From: UBA9619 sp964630665
GTDB lineage: Bacteria > Pseudomonadota > Gammaproteobacteria > Arenicellales > UBA868
Direction: 5' to 3'
DNA length: 21,898 nucleotides
Assembly (NCBI GenBank): GCA_964630665.1
Contig: CAZVVN010000059.1
Span: forward strand, 1-21,898
Shown here: piece by piece, positions 15,478-21,898 of the stretch
How the letters are laid out: every line of letters starts with the position of its first letter
Position numbering within the stretch: position 1 is the stretch's first letter
The notes under the pieces: model-generated
Seen by the model: the letters and a program-made list of their open reading frames with translations, nothing else
What the model was told of the DNA's origin: nothing
The model's database searches: none
Program-made: the position numbers and the translations under genes

Positions 15478-16665
15478 ATGACAGCCACCAGAATCATGGA
15501 CGGTTTTCCCCCACCACCGGAACACCAGGTCACGATCGAGAACTGGCGATCGGCGCCGTTCAGCAGCTGGGCGTTCCGCAATATCCGCCAGTTGCTGCCG
15601 ACGGCAGCGATCTACCGCGGCGACGGCAGTACCGCGGTTCTGGACAGGAACCCGCGCGCGCTTGGCGAATTGCGTTTCGAGGATACCCAGGGCCAAGAGA
15701 CCTCGATCGGCGAGTTCCTGCTTGACACCCATACCGATGGTTTCATCGTCCTGCATCGAGGCACTGTCGTTTTCGAGCGCTACGAAAACGGACTCCTGCC
15801 GCACACCCCCCACATCCTGTTCTCGGTCTCCAAATCTCTGACTGCCATACTGGCTGGGGTTCTGGCAGACAAAGGCCTGCTCGACCCGGGTAGCGCCGTC
15901 GCCCATTACATCCCGGAGGTCGCAGACTCGGCTTACAGCGGGGCGACCGTCCGGCACCTTCTCGACATGACGGTCGGGGTGCTATTCGATGAAGACTACG
16001 AAAACGAGACCGGGGACTTTGCCCGCTACCGCATGGCGACTGGGTGGTTGCCCCGCACTGACGACAATGCTCCGATGGGTCTGAGGGCCTTCCTGCCGAC
16101 GCTCAAACCCGATGGCCCGCACGGTACGGCGTTCCACTACGTCTCACCAAACACCGACCTGCTGGGCTGGGTCCTGGAACGCGCGGGGGGATTACCGTTC
16201 CCAGAGCTGTTCAGCAAAGAGATCTGGCAACCGCTCGGAGCAGAATACGATGCGTACGTCAATGTCGACCCACTGGGAGCACCCCGGGCTGCCGGGGGCA
16301 TCTGCATCACCTTGCGGGATTTTGCGCGATTCGGCCAGATGTGCCTTGACTCAGGGCTCTCCAGCGGCCGGCGTGTGGCCCCTGCCTGGTGGATTCGCGA
16401 CATGCAGGAGAATGGCGATCAGGCCGCATGGGACGCGGGCAACTTTGCAGAGTTCATGCCGGGGTGGCGCTATCGCAGCCAGTGGTACGTATCAGAAGCC
16501 GGCGCCTATGGGGGACTCGGTGTCTTCGGTCAGTTCCTCTACCTGGACCCGGCGTCAAACGTGGTGATCGCGCGATTTTCCTCCCGGCCCAGAGCCCTGG
16601 ATCCGGCCGACAAAGATTCGAGTTACCGGGCCTTCGAGAGCATCTGCCGATCACTCGGGAACTGA
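15478..16665 (+). CDS. beta-lactamase-fold serine hydrolase, NylB (6-aminohexanoate-dimer hydrolase)-like
   Basis: 395 residues from ATG 15478; an alternative ATG at 15496 (MDGFPPPPE) is equally plausible because neither has a strong ribosome site. No signal peptide is seen, so it is probably cytoplasmic. The catalytic Ser-x-x-Lys motif is S116-V-S-K119, and the general-base Tyr221 lies in FHYVSPNTDLLGW. The N-terminal TIENWRSAPFSSWAFRNIRQLLPTAA aligns with the NylB start, not only the fold core. NylB's Ser112, Lys115, Tyr170 and Tyr215 match S116, K119, Y174 (DEDY) and Y221. The position of NylB Asp181 is about R185 here, so activity on the nylon dimer is doubtful. NylB relatives are carboxylesterases or amide hydrolases. 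It ends 30 bases from the convergent M20 gene. Confidence 0.86.
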   Translation: MTATRIMDGFPPPPEHQVTIENWRSAPFSSWAFRNIRQLLPTAAIYRGDGSTAVLDRNPRALGELRFEDTQGQETSIGEFLLDTHTDGFIVLHRGTVVFERYENGLLPHTPHILFSVSKSLTAILAGVLADKGLLDPGSAVAHYIPEVADSAYSGATVRHLLDMTVGVLFDEDYENETGDFARYRMATGWLPRTDDNAPMGLRAFLPTLKPDGPHGTAFHYVSPNTDLLGWVLERAGGLPFPELFSKEIWQPLGAEYDAYVNVDPLGAPRAAGGICITLRDFARFGQMCLDSGLSSGRRVAPAWWIRDMQENGDQAAWDAGNFAEFMPGWRYRSQWYVSEAGAYGGLGVFGQFLYLDPASNVVIARFSSRPRALDPADKDSSYRAFESICRSLGN

Positions 16666-16677
16666 TCCAGGGTAACT

Positions 16678-16693
16678 CTGAAGGCGCTTTCAG
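16678..16693. terminator. hairpin between convergent NylB-like and M20 genes
   Basis: CTGAAGGCGCTTTCAG folds as a six-pair stem (one G-T) with a four-base loop. It lies 12 bases past the NylB-like stop and 2 bases past the M20 stop, the expected place for a bidirectional terminator. The stem is short and only a few T residues follow on the plus strand, so efficiency is doubtful. Confidence 0.33.
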
Positions 16694-16695
16694 GT

Positions 16696-18123
16696 TTAGC
16701 TGACAGGCGGGGTCTGGCCTTCTCCGAGGTCCCACCACAGTGCCGTCATGATCCGCAACGCCTCTCGACTGATGCTGCCCAGAAGATGCTCGTTCGGGGC
16801 ATGTTGCGAACAGGCCGCATAAGAATGCGGCACCCAGATCGTCGGCAGGCCCAGCACGTCGGCAAATACATCGTTGGGTAGCGTACCGCCAAGATTGGGA
16901 ATGACTGCGACTTCTTCACCGGTAGTCGCCGCCATCGACCCAATCACCCATCTCGCCCAGGGATGCTCCGGGTCGAGCCGTGTGGCATACATATGGTCCC
17001 GGGTAGCCGACAACTCCACACTCGCCAGGCCTCTGGCATCCAGGTACTGCCGGAGCGAGGGCAAAAAACATGCCGGATCGGTCGGCACAACGAAGCGGAT
17101 CTGGCAGTGGGCCGAAGCCTTCGGCGGCACGGCATTGGCGGGATTGCGCGGGTTGCCGGTCTCAAAGGCAAGCACTTCGAAGGTGTTCCAGCCAAAGACT
17201 TTTTCCGGCGCGGTCAGGCCGGGTTCACCCCAGTTCGGATCGATCTTCGGCGTGTTGTCATCCTCGTCGATGGTCAACCGGTTCAATGCAGAACGGACCG
17301 ACTCCGGTATACCTGCCGGGCGCCACTCGGGCACCTGTACCTCACCGCTCACCGAAGTGATCGCCGCGATTGCATGCGCCAGAATGATTCCAGGATTGGC
17401 CAGTAACCCGCCCCAGTTGCCGGAATGATGACCGCCTTCCCGCAGGTCGACCGTCATGTCGAAGTTGAATGCGCCGCGGGACCCCATAAAGACGGTCGGA
17501 CGATGCGGCGCCAGCCGGGGTCCATCGGAGGCAATAAACACATCCGCAGTGAGGCGATCGGCATTTTGTTGACAGAACTCTCGCAGACCCGGCGAGCCGC
17601 GTTCCTCACCGGTCTCGATCAACACCTTGATGTTGAACCCAAGACTTCCGCGCTGCGTCAGCACAGTTCCAAGTGCCGCAAGATTGATCGTGTGCTGTCC
17701 CTTGTTGTCGGCGGTACCGCGTCCGTACCACCGGTCGGATTCCCGTATCACCGACCAGGGGTTCAGCCCTTCCCGCCACTGGTCGTCGTAGCCCCGGACG
17801 ACATCGCCGTGACCATAACTCAGAACCGTTGGCAGGACCGGGTCCTCGATCCGCTCGGCGATCAGAAACGGCCCACCACCGTGATCCGGGTTTTCTTCGA
17901 TGTGGCATGAAAAACCCAACTCAACAAGATACCCAGACATCTCCTGCTCAAGGTACCGGTACAGCTCAGGCCGCTGCGCCGGTTCCTGACTCTCCGTACG
18001 ATAGCCCACACGCCGTTTGAGGTCCGTAAAAAACCCGTCATCATCGAAATAACGTTCGATGGCTTCAATTGCCAGTGATCTGGTCATACTGATTTGCGTT
18101 TCCGTAGACGCTGAATGATCCAC
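16696..18123 (-). CDS. M20-family metallopeptidase (dipeptidase / carnosinase-like)
   Basis: 475 residues from GTG 18123, which has a GAGGTGA ribosome match 4 bases after its GAGG core; ATG 18087 (MTRSLAIEA) is the alternative start. Two-zinc M20 ligands are visible: H105 in YGHGDV with D107, bridging D139 in GTADNKGQ, catalytic E173 and ligand E174 in ETGEERGSPGL, D200 in IASDGP, and H441 in QHAPNEH. The lid-domain segment GGHHSGNWGGLLANP (230-244) is typical of the carnosinase/DUG1-type dipeptidases rather than of HyuC carbamoylases. It should hydrolyse a dipeptide or an N-acyl or amide bond in the cytoplasm. It is the last gene of the aldolase-TauD-MFS block, 116 bases after the MFS gene. 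Substrate unknown. Confidence 0.87.
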   Translation of the reverse strand: MDHSASTETQISMTRSLAIEAIERYFDDDGFFTDLKRRVGYRTESQEPAQRPELYRYLEQEMSGYLVELGFSCHIEENPDHGGGPFLIAERIEDPVLPTVLSYGHGDVVRGYDDQWREGLNPWSVIRESDRWYGRGTADNKGQHTINLAALGTVLTQRGSLGFNIKVLIETGEERGSPGLREFCQQNADRLTADVFIASDGPRLAPHRPTVFMGSRGAFNFDMTVDLREGGHHSGNWGGLLANPGIILAHAIAAITSVSGEVQVPEWRPAGIPESVRSALNRLTIDEDDNTPKIDPNWGEPGLTAPEKVFGWNTFEVLAFETGNPRNPANAVPPKASAHCQIRFVVPTDPACFLPSLRQYLDARGLASVELSATRDHMYATRLDPEHPWARWVIGSMAATTGEEVAVIPNLGGTLPNDVFADVLGLPTIWVPHSYAACSQHAPNEHLLGSISREALRIMTALWWDLGEGQTPPVS

Positions 18124-18239
18124 TTCACCTCAATCTGACTCGCTGATCAACCGAAAGGCCGCAATGCCGTTCAAAATGGTGCCGAAGAGCGTTTGCCTGC
18201 GAAGTAAATGTTGGCCATCAAGGAAAAGTTCCACACAGG

Positions 18240-19475
18240 TCAGGAAGCCCGCACCGCGCCAGGCGTTACCAGACTGCGAAGACTAAAGGCCAGCAGAAAA
18301 CCGAAAACAGTGAACCCCGTCAGGACAAGAAAGGCACCGTCGTAGTTGTGCGCGAGATCGAACATTTTTCCGCTGATCCACGGCCCCGCTGTACCACCGA
18401 TGGTGCCAATCAGCAGGACAATTCCAAAGATCAGACCATGGGACCGTGTTCCGAAAAACTCGGCCACCGTCGGAGATGCCACCGCAAACAATCCGCCGTG
18501 CGCCACCCCGTAGAAAAGTGCAAATAGGAACAACCACGACGGGTTGGGCAATTGCTGTAACAGGATGAAGCTTGAAAAAAGCAAAGCAAAACAGATCATC
18601 AGCGACCGCCTGGCGCCCAGGATGTCAAACACACCGCCCATGGTCAAACGACCGAGGATACTGCAGCCACCGACAGCTGAAAGCACCCCGACCGCAGTCG
18701 CCTTTTCCAGGCCCTGATCGATCGCATAAGGCACGATATGGACGATGATCGTGAACAGGCAGTACCAGTCTGCCAGTTTCGCCAGGCAGATGAGCCAGAA
18801 CTGACGGGTGCGAATCGCCTCACGCAATGTCAATCCCTCCTCCTCTGTTGCTCTATCCAACGCCTCGGAGTCCGTCTCACCCCAGGGTCGCAGACCCAGC
18901 GCCGCTGGATCGCGCCGCATCACCTGGGAAGCAACAACCATGACGACCATAGCGACAATCCCGGCTATTAGGCAGGCATTGCGCCAGCCGAATTGAACGA
19001 TAAGAACAGCCGCCAGCAGTGGTACGACGACTTGGCCAATACCCGCCCCTGATTTGACGAATCCCGACATCAGACCCCGACCCCGTCTGAACCAGCGTGC
19101 GACCGTAGAGAGCGTGGCGACATCATGCGCTGCAAGCCCCAACCCTCCCAGCAACCCGTAGAACAGGTACAACTCCAGCACAGTGTCGATCCTAGACATC
19201 AGGGCGAAGCCGAGCGCAAATACTACTGTCGATACGGTCAGCAGCAATCTCGGCCCTATCTGGTCATTGACACTGCCCATGAACACACCCACGACCCCCA
19301 TGACGACAAACATCGTCGAGTGGGCACCAGCTATCTGGGCACGTGACCAGCCGAACTCCCGTTCGAATTCCGGAAACAGTACGCTGAACGTGAAGAACAG
19401 ACCCAGGTACATCATCTGCGTGACCATGCAGGCACCGACGATGTAATGGCCGTAGAAGATTTTCTTGATGCCCAT
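18240..19475 (-). CDS. MFS transporter, monocarboxylate/oxalate-formate antiporter type
   Basis: 411 residues with about twelve membrane segments. The N-terminus MGIKKIFYGHYIVGACMVTQ and the following FSVLFPEFEREFGWSRAQI pattern are typical of the monocarboxylate-porter/OFA branch of MFS. Motif A appears as GSVNDQIGPRLLL (about 67-79), and ARWFRRGRGLMSGFVKSGAGIGQ (about 126-148) is the other branch signature. The central loop (GETDSEALDRATEEEG) is acidic. It lies 104 bases after the TauD-type dioxygenase gene and before the M20 gene on the same strand, with ATG 19475 preceded only by a weak ribosome site. It likely imports a small carboxylate or sulfonate used by this block; the exact solute is not readable. 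Confidence 0.87.
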   Translation of the reverse strand: MGIKKIFYGHYIVGACMVTQMMYLGLFFTFSVLFPEFEREFGWSRAQIAGAHSTMFVVMGVVGVFMGSVNDQIGPRLLLTVSTVVFALGFALMSRIDTVLELYLFYGLLGGLGLAAHDVATLSTVARWFRRGRGLMSGFVKSGAGIGQVVVPLLAAVLIVQFGWRNACLIAGIVAMVVMVVASQVMRRDPAALGLRPWGETDSEALDRATEEEGLTLREAIRTRQFWLICLAKLADWYCLFTIIVHIVPYAIDQGLEKATAVGVLSAVGGCSILGRLTMGGVFDILGARRSLMICFALLFSSFILLQQLPNPSWLFLFALFYGVAHGGLFAVASPTVAEFFGTRSHGLIFGIVLLIGTIGGTAGPWISGKMFDLAHNYDGAFLVLTGFTVFGFLLAFSLRSLVTPGAVRAS

Positions 19476-19579
19476 TGTTTAACTCGCGAAATCTTGACAA
19501 ATTCCAGCCAACATCCGGCTAGCCTGTGCCCTGACTGTTCGGCTTCAGTCGATATACAACGATCAGGAAATTCTCCCTA

Positions 19580-20404
19580 TCAGTTGATGGAGACGCGATG
19601 CATCTCTCGCCTGAACCCGTGATAATCATTGACGGGATTGTGCTGGGTACAGCGATTGTCCCACATGGCCATAGATCCGACTGCCCACTGAAACCGGCAG
19701 GTGAACTCGGGTCGTGTCTGGTGACGAAAAAGATACGACAGTACCGGTTCGCTCTCTTCTTCAGTCATCCCCTGGAACCGCACCGAGTGACCGTAGTTGA
19801 CAAACAGCGTCCTGCGCCCGGTTTCGGGATGGATTCGGACCACAGGATGCTCGGCTTCCAGGACGTCCGGCTCCGGAGCTGATGCCGCTTCAAGCCGGTC
19901 AGCCCGACTGCGCGCAGCACCGGCCTTGGCAGAACTCTGGACGACGGTCAATTCAGCCAGCATCTGCTTCATACCTTCGGAAAGAGCCTCGTAAGCCATA
20001 TACATATTGGCAAACAGTGTATCCCCTCCGACAGGAGGTATTTCTCTTGCCAGCAGTAGAGCACCGATCGGCGGCACTTGCAGATAAGTCGTGTCCGCAT
20101 GCCAGATACCGCCAAAGTTATGCCGCTCGTGCGGAAGTTTGACTACTGCCACCACCTCCGGGGTCCCGTCAAGCCCCTTAACCATCGGATATTCGGTCGG
20201 CTTTCCAAAGCGGCAGGCAAATGCCAGTTGCTGCTCAGGCGTCATTGCCTGATCCGGAAAAAACACGACCAGGTGTTTCAGCCAGGCTGCGCGTACTTCT
20301 TCTATGATGGACTGCGGCAACTCGCTCGCGCAGTCCACCCCATGGATCACTGCGCCCAGAGCAGTGGAGATCGGTTCTACTGCAATGTGGTCATATTCGG
20401 CCAT
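19580..20404 (-). CDS. TauD/TfdA-family Fe(II)/2-oxoglutarate dioxygenase
   Basis: 274 residues (E. coli TauD has 283). The iron facial triad is H102-x-D104 in GGIWHADTTY and H255 in DNRCTQHNP. R266 and R270 in FRREMHR match TauD Arg266 (2-oxoglutarate) and Arg270 (sulfonate) at the same numbers, and T129 in GGDTLF corresponds to TauD Thr126. The protein ends four residues after R270, so it lacks the usual C-terminal tail. Family members hydroxylate the carbon next to a sulfonate, ether or sulfate, using O2 and 2-oxoglutarate, and so release sulfite, phenol or sulfate plus an aldehyde. The gene starts 15 bases after the class II aldolase stop, so the two are cotranscribed. Taurine, an alkylsulfonate, an aryloxyacid or a carboxylate amine are all possible substrates. 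Confidence 0.9.
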   Translation of the reverse strand: MAEYDHIAVEPISTALGAVIHGVDCASELPQSIIEEVRAAWLKHLVVFFPDQAMTPEQQLAFACRFGKPTEYPMVKGLDGTPEVVAVVKLPHERHNFGGIWHADTTYLQVPPIGALLLAREIPPVGGDTLFANMYMAYEALSEGMKQMLAELTVVQSSAKAGAARSRADRLEAASAPEPDVLEAEHPVVRIHPETGRRTLFVNYGHSVRFQGMTEEESEPVLSYLFRHQTRPEFTCRFQWAVGSMAMWDNRCTQHNPVNDYHGFRREMHRVSIN

Positions 20405-20419
20405 CGGAAGAGCGGTGAC

Positions 20420-21208
20420 TCAGGAACGATAGTCGGGCTCTTCGCGGTCGAGAATACGCCTCAGTGCCTTGAAATGGCGATCCGCAATCAACGGCAGTTC
20501 CGAGTTCATCTGTTTCCGGGTCGCGGCCAGCACCGACTCACTGATCGTGCGCAATTTTCCACCGGTTGATCGGGCCAGCACCTGAAACATTGACGCCCGT
20601 TCCAGGTAATAAAGGTCGGTGAACGCCCGCGCAACCGATTCACCGACCACTGTGACGCCATGACTTGCCATGAACAGGACATTCGCATCACCCATCAGGC
20701 CTGCAAGTCGATCACCTTCTTCCCGGTCAAGCGCGAGGCCAGTGTAGTCATCGTCGTAGGCGATCCGACCATCGAACTGCAGGGCATTCTGCTCACACAT
20801 CTCCAGGCGACCGTTCTCGAGCAGCGTCAAAGCCGTGGTGTACGGCATGTGGTTGTGCAACACCACCGTCGCACTCGGTACATTCACATGAACCCTGCTG
20901 TGGATGAAAAATGCGGTGTCTTCCACCGTGTTTTGACCCTCGAGCACGTTCCCTTCGGCGTCAGCAAGGACCAGCGACGACGCAGTGATCTCCGACCAGT
21001 GCCAACCGTAAGGGTTGATCAGGAACCGGTCTCCGCGGACCCGCCCGTCTTCATCGGGAACGGCCATTGAAAAATGATTGTCGACCCCCTCCGACAGCCC
21101 CAGTCGTGCCGCCCAGCGCAGTGCGACCGCAAGATCCACCCGCCCCTGACTGATTACGGATTCGGGATCCGTGCTTAAAGAGTTTTCCACCGGAATGGGT
21201 GTTGCCAT
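20420..21208 (-). CDS. class II aldolase/adducin family protein
   Basis: 262 residues from ATG 21208, chosen because AGGAG at 21216-21220 is 7 bases upstream; the open frame back to 21283 has no family similarity. The zinc-site histidines are H118 and H120 in VVLHNHMPY and H183 in MASHGVTVVG. NTVEDTAFFIHSRVHVNVP (93-111) is the conserved segment before them, and INPYGWHWSEIT holds the substrate-phosphate-type loop. Members are fuculose-phosphate or ribulose-phosphate aldolases and epimerases, and related decarboxylases. This subgroup, seen beside dioxygenases, has no settled function. It is the first gene of a four-gene block with TauD-type dioxygenase, MFS and M20 genes. It may cleave or decarboxylate the aldehyde or hydroxy acid made there. 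Confidence 0.87.
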   Translation of the reverse strand: MATPIPVENSLSTDPESVISQGRVDLAVALRWAARLGLSEGVDNHFSMAVPDEDGRVRGDRFLINPYGWHWSEITASSLVLADAEGNVLEGQNTVEDTAFFIHSRVHVNVPSATVVLHNHMPYTTALTLLENGRLEMCEQNALQFDGRIAYDDDYTGLALDREEGDRLAGLMGDANVLFMASHGVTVVGESVARAFTDLYYLERASMFQVLARSTGGKLRTISESVLAATRKQMNSELPLIADRHFKALRRILDREEPDYRS

Positions 21209-21575
21209 TTTTTGACTCCTCTTGCTTAAATGACGCCGGAAGGCCCTGAAGCCTAGACACGCTTTCAGTATTTCTTCACCCATCCAGTGTGAAGCCTCGG
21301 GCGTTTGTTATCAAGCCGGAAACAGCACCTGCGATCCGGCGATGAATCCCGCATTGGCCATCTTGCCCGTTACAAGCAGATCCTCGATCGCAGATCTCTT
21401 GTGTCCTGTTAATCCTCCGGCTTTTTTCAGGCTGGTCTGAGATGATATTCAAGGGAAGGATCCATCCGACTCGCTCTATCCACCCTCCAGAGCTACTATT
21501 CGATCCTTTGGGCTAGACCCGATAAAGCAAGTGCTCTACTATGGAAGTTAGGGAATTATTGGTGGGGAACAGAAT
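21209..21575. other. 367-base gene-free region between aldolase and lipoprotein genes
   Basis: It is less GC-rich than its surroundings and separates divergent genes, so it must hold promoters for the aldolase block (minus) and perhaps the lipoprotein (plus). No strong -35/-10 pair was found. TTCACA followed by AATACT on the minus strand, near 21260-21290, is spaced only about 15 bases. A T run at 21421-21427 has no hairpin before it. A 46-codon open stretch on the minus strand (21311-21448) reads like the tail of a lost gene; see findings. Confidence 0.5.
21216..21220 (-). promoter_or_regulatory. ribosome binding site that decides the aldolase start
   Basis: AGGAG on the minus strand, 7 bases before ATG 21208, fixes that start over upstream in-frame codons. 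Confidence 0.75.
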
Positions 21576-21898
21576 TTGCAGTTCGGAACAGGTTCTCAGA
21601 TTTGCGCGTTGATTTGTGCATCAGTTGCACTCGGCGGCTGCAGCAACAGCAGTTCCTCCGGGACCACCGGAGGCAACGGCACGATCGTGGTGCCGCTCGC
21701 TGGCTATTGGACCGGCAGCTGGTCCAGAAACACGACGCTCACCGACCTCATCAACGACACCGAGGACGCCACTACCCAGCTCGATCCCGAAGACGGCGTT
21801 GCCCGACTGCAGATCACGTCGGCCAGCGGCTCATCCCAGACTATATCCGGGGAGCTCCTGATGTCGGGTTTCAGCTGTTTCGACACGGGCCGCGTATC
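21576..21898 (+). CDS. putative lipoprotein, N-terminal part only
   Basis: Continues beyond the window; 107 codons are visible from the TTG at 21576. The signal region LICASVALGGC ends in a lipobox (L-G-G-C), with the lipidated Cys at codon 22. A Ser/Gly/Thr-rich linker (SNSSSSGTTGGNG) follows, then a soluble domain beginning TIVVPLAGYWTGSWSRNTTLTD, with alternating polar and hydrophobic residues suggesting beta strands. Lipidation would anchor it to a membrane facing the periplasm. No family is recognised. The frame is closed upstream by TAG at 21549. The TTG has GGTGGGG about 8 bases before it, but the resulting N-terminus carries no Lys or Arg, which is unusual; see findings for a possible frameshift. 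Confidence 0.6.
   Translation, partial: MQFGTGSQICALICASVALGGCSNSSSSGTTGGNGTIVVPLAGYWTGSWSRNTTLTDLINDTEDATTQLDPEDGVARLQITSASGSSQTISGELLMSGFSCFDTGRV

Noticed and set aside
16696..18123. Reading the M20 enzyme as HyuC (N-carbamoyl-amino-acid hydrolase) partner of HyuAB
   Set aside because: Its length (475) and the HHSGNWGG lid motif fit carnosinase/dipeptidase-type M20, and it belongs to a different transcription block.
21421..21427. T run as part of an intrinsic terminator
   Set aside because: No GC-rich inverted repeat precedes it and no plus-strand gene ends upstream.
21616..21861. Open frame on the plus strand overlapping the lipoprotein
   Set aside because: The other frame has a lipobox, Ser/Gly linker and ordinary protein composition; this one is Pro/Arg/Ser-rich shadow sequence.
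1..21898. CRISPR arrays, insertion sequences, integrase genes, second copy of the tRNA 3' end
   Set aside because: No regularly spaced repeats, transposase or integrase motifs, or repeat of the tRNA end were found on reading both strands.

Overview
The window is GC-rich chromosomal DNA from a proteobacterium. The protein families suggest a marine or other heterotrophic gammaproteobacterium, but no marker gene here fixes the taxon. Evidence used: a bacterial tRNA-Glu end, strong AGGAGG-type ribosome sites on several genes, and a dense set of catabolic enzymes of the kind found in oligotrophic marine Proteobacteria. I identify 15 protein genes and one partial tRNA; the last protein gene runs off the window.

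Layout. (1) The 3' part of a tRNA-Glu with anticodon CTC (1-55), then a lone luciferase-like flavin monooxygenase (190-1272, +). (2) A five-gene minus-strand block transcribed from 7245 down to 1439: PrpB-like lyase, Hyi-like isomerase, MFS transporter, M24-fold protein resembling the DMSP lyase DddP, and a second MFS transporter. A PrpF-like isomerase (7364-8542, +) diverges from the head of this block. (3) A minus-strand block read from 14015: hydantoinase/oxoprolinase subunit B, subunit A (4-base overlap), then a class III aminotransferase resembling glutamate-1-semialdehyde aminomutase. (4) A divergent plus-strand pair: Old Yellow Enzyme-type ene reductase and a NylB-like serine hydrolase. 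(5) A minus-strand block read from 21208: class II aldolase, TauD-type dioxygenase, MFS transporter, M20 dipeptidase-like enzyme. (6) The start of a lipoprotein on the plus strand at the right edge.

How the genes may work together. Each minus-strand block looks like a catabolic operon for imported small organic acids or amides; two of the three carry their own MFS permeases. The most notable case is block 2. Its M24 protein keeps every metal ligand and both proposed catalytic residues that I recall for DddP, at nearly identical spacing. The lead gene and the divergent gene belong to families that work in the methylcitrate (propionyl-CoA) cycle. A DMSP to acrylate to propionyl-CoA to pyruvate route is therefore an attractive but untested reading. 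The Fe(II)/2-oxoglutarate dioxygenase of block 5 keeps TauD's iron, 2-oxoglutarate and sulfonate residues, so organosulfur use may be a wider theme. No transcriptional regulator, integrase, transposase, CRISPR array or rRNA was seen.
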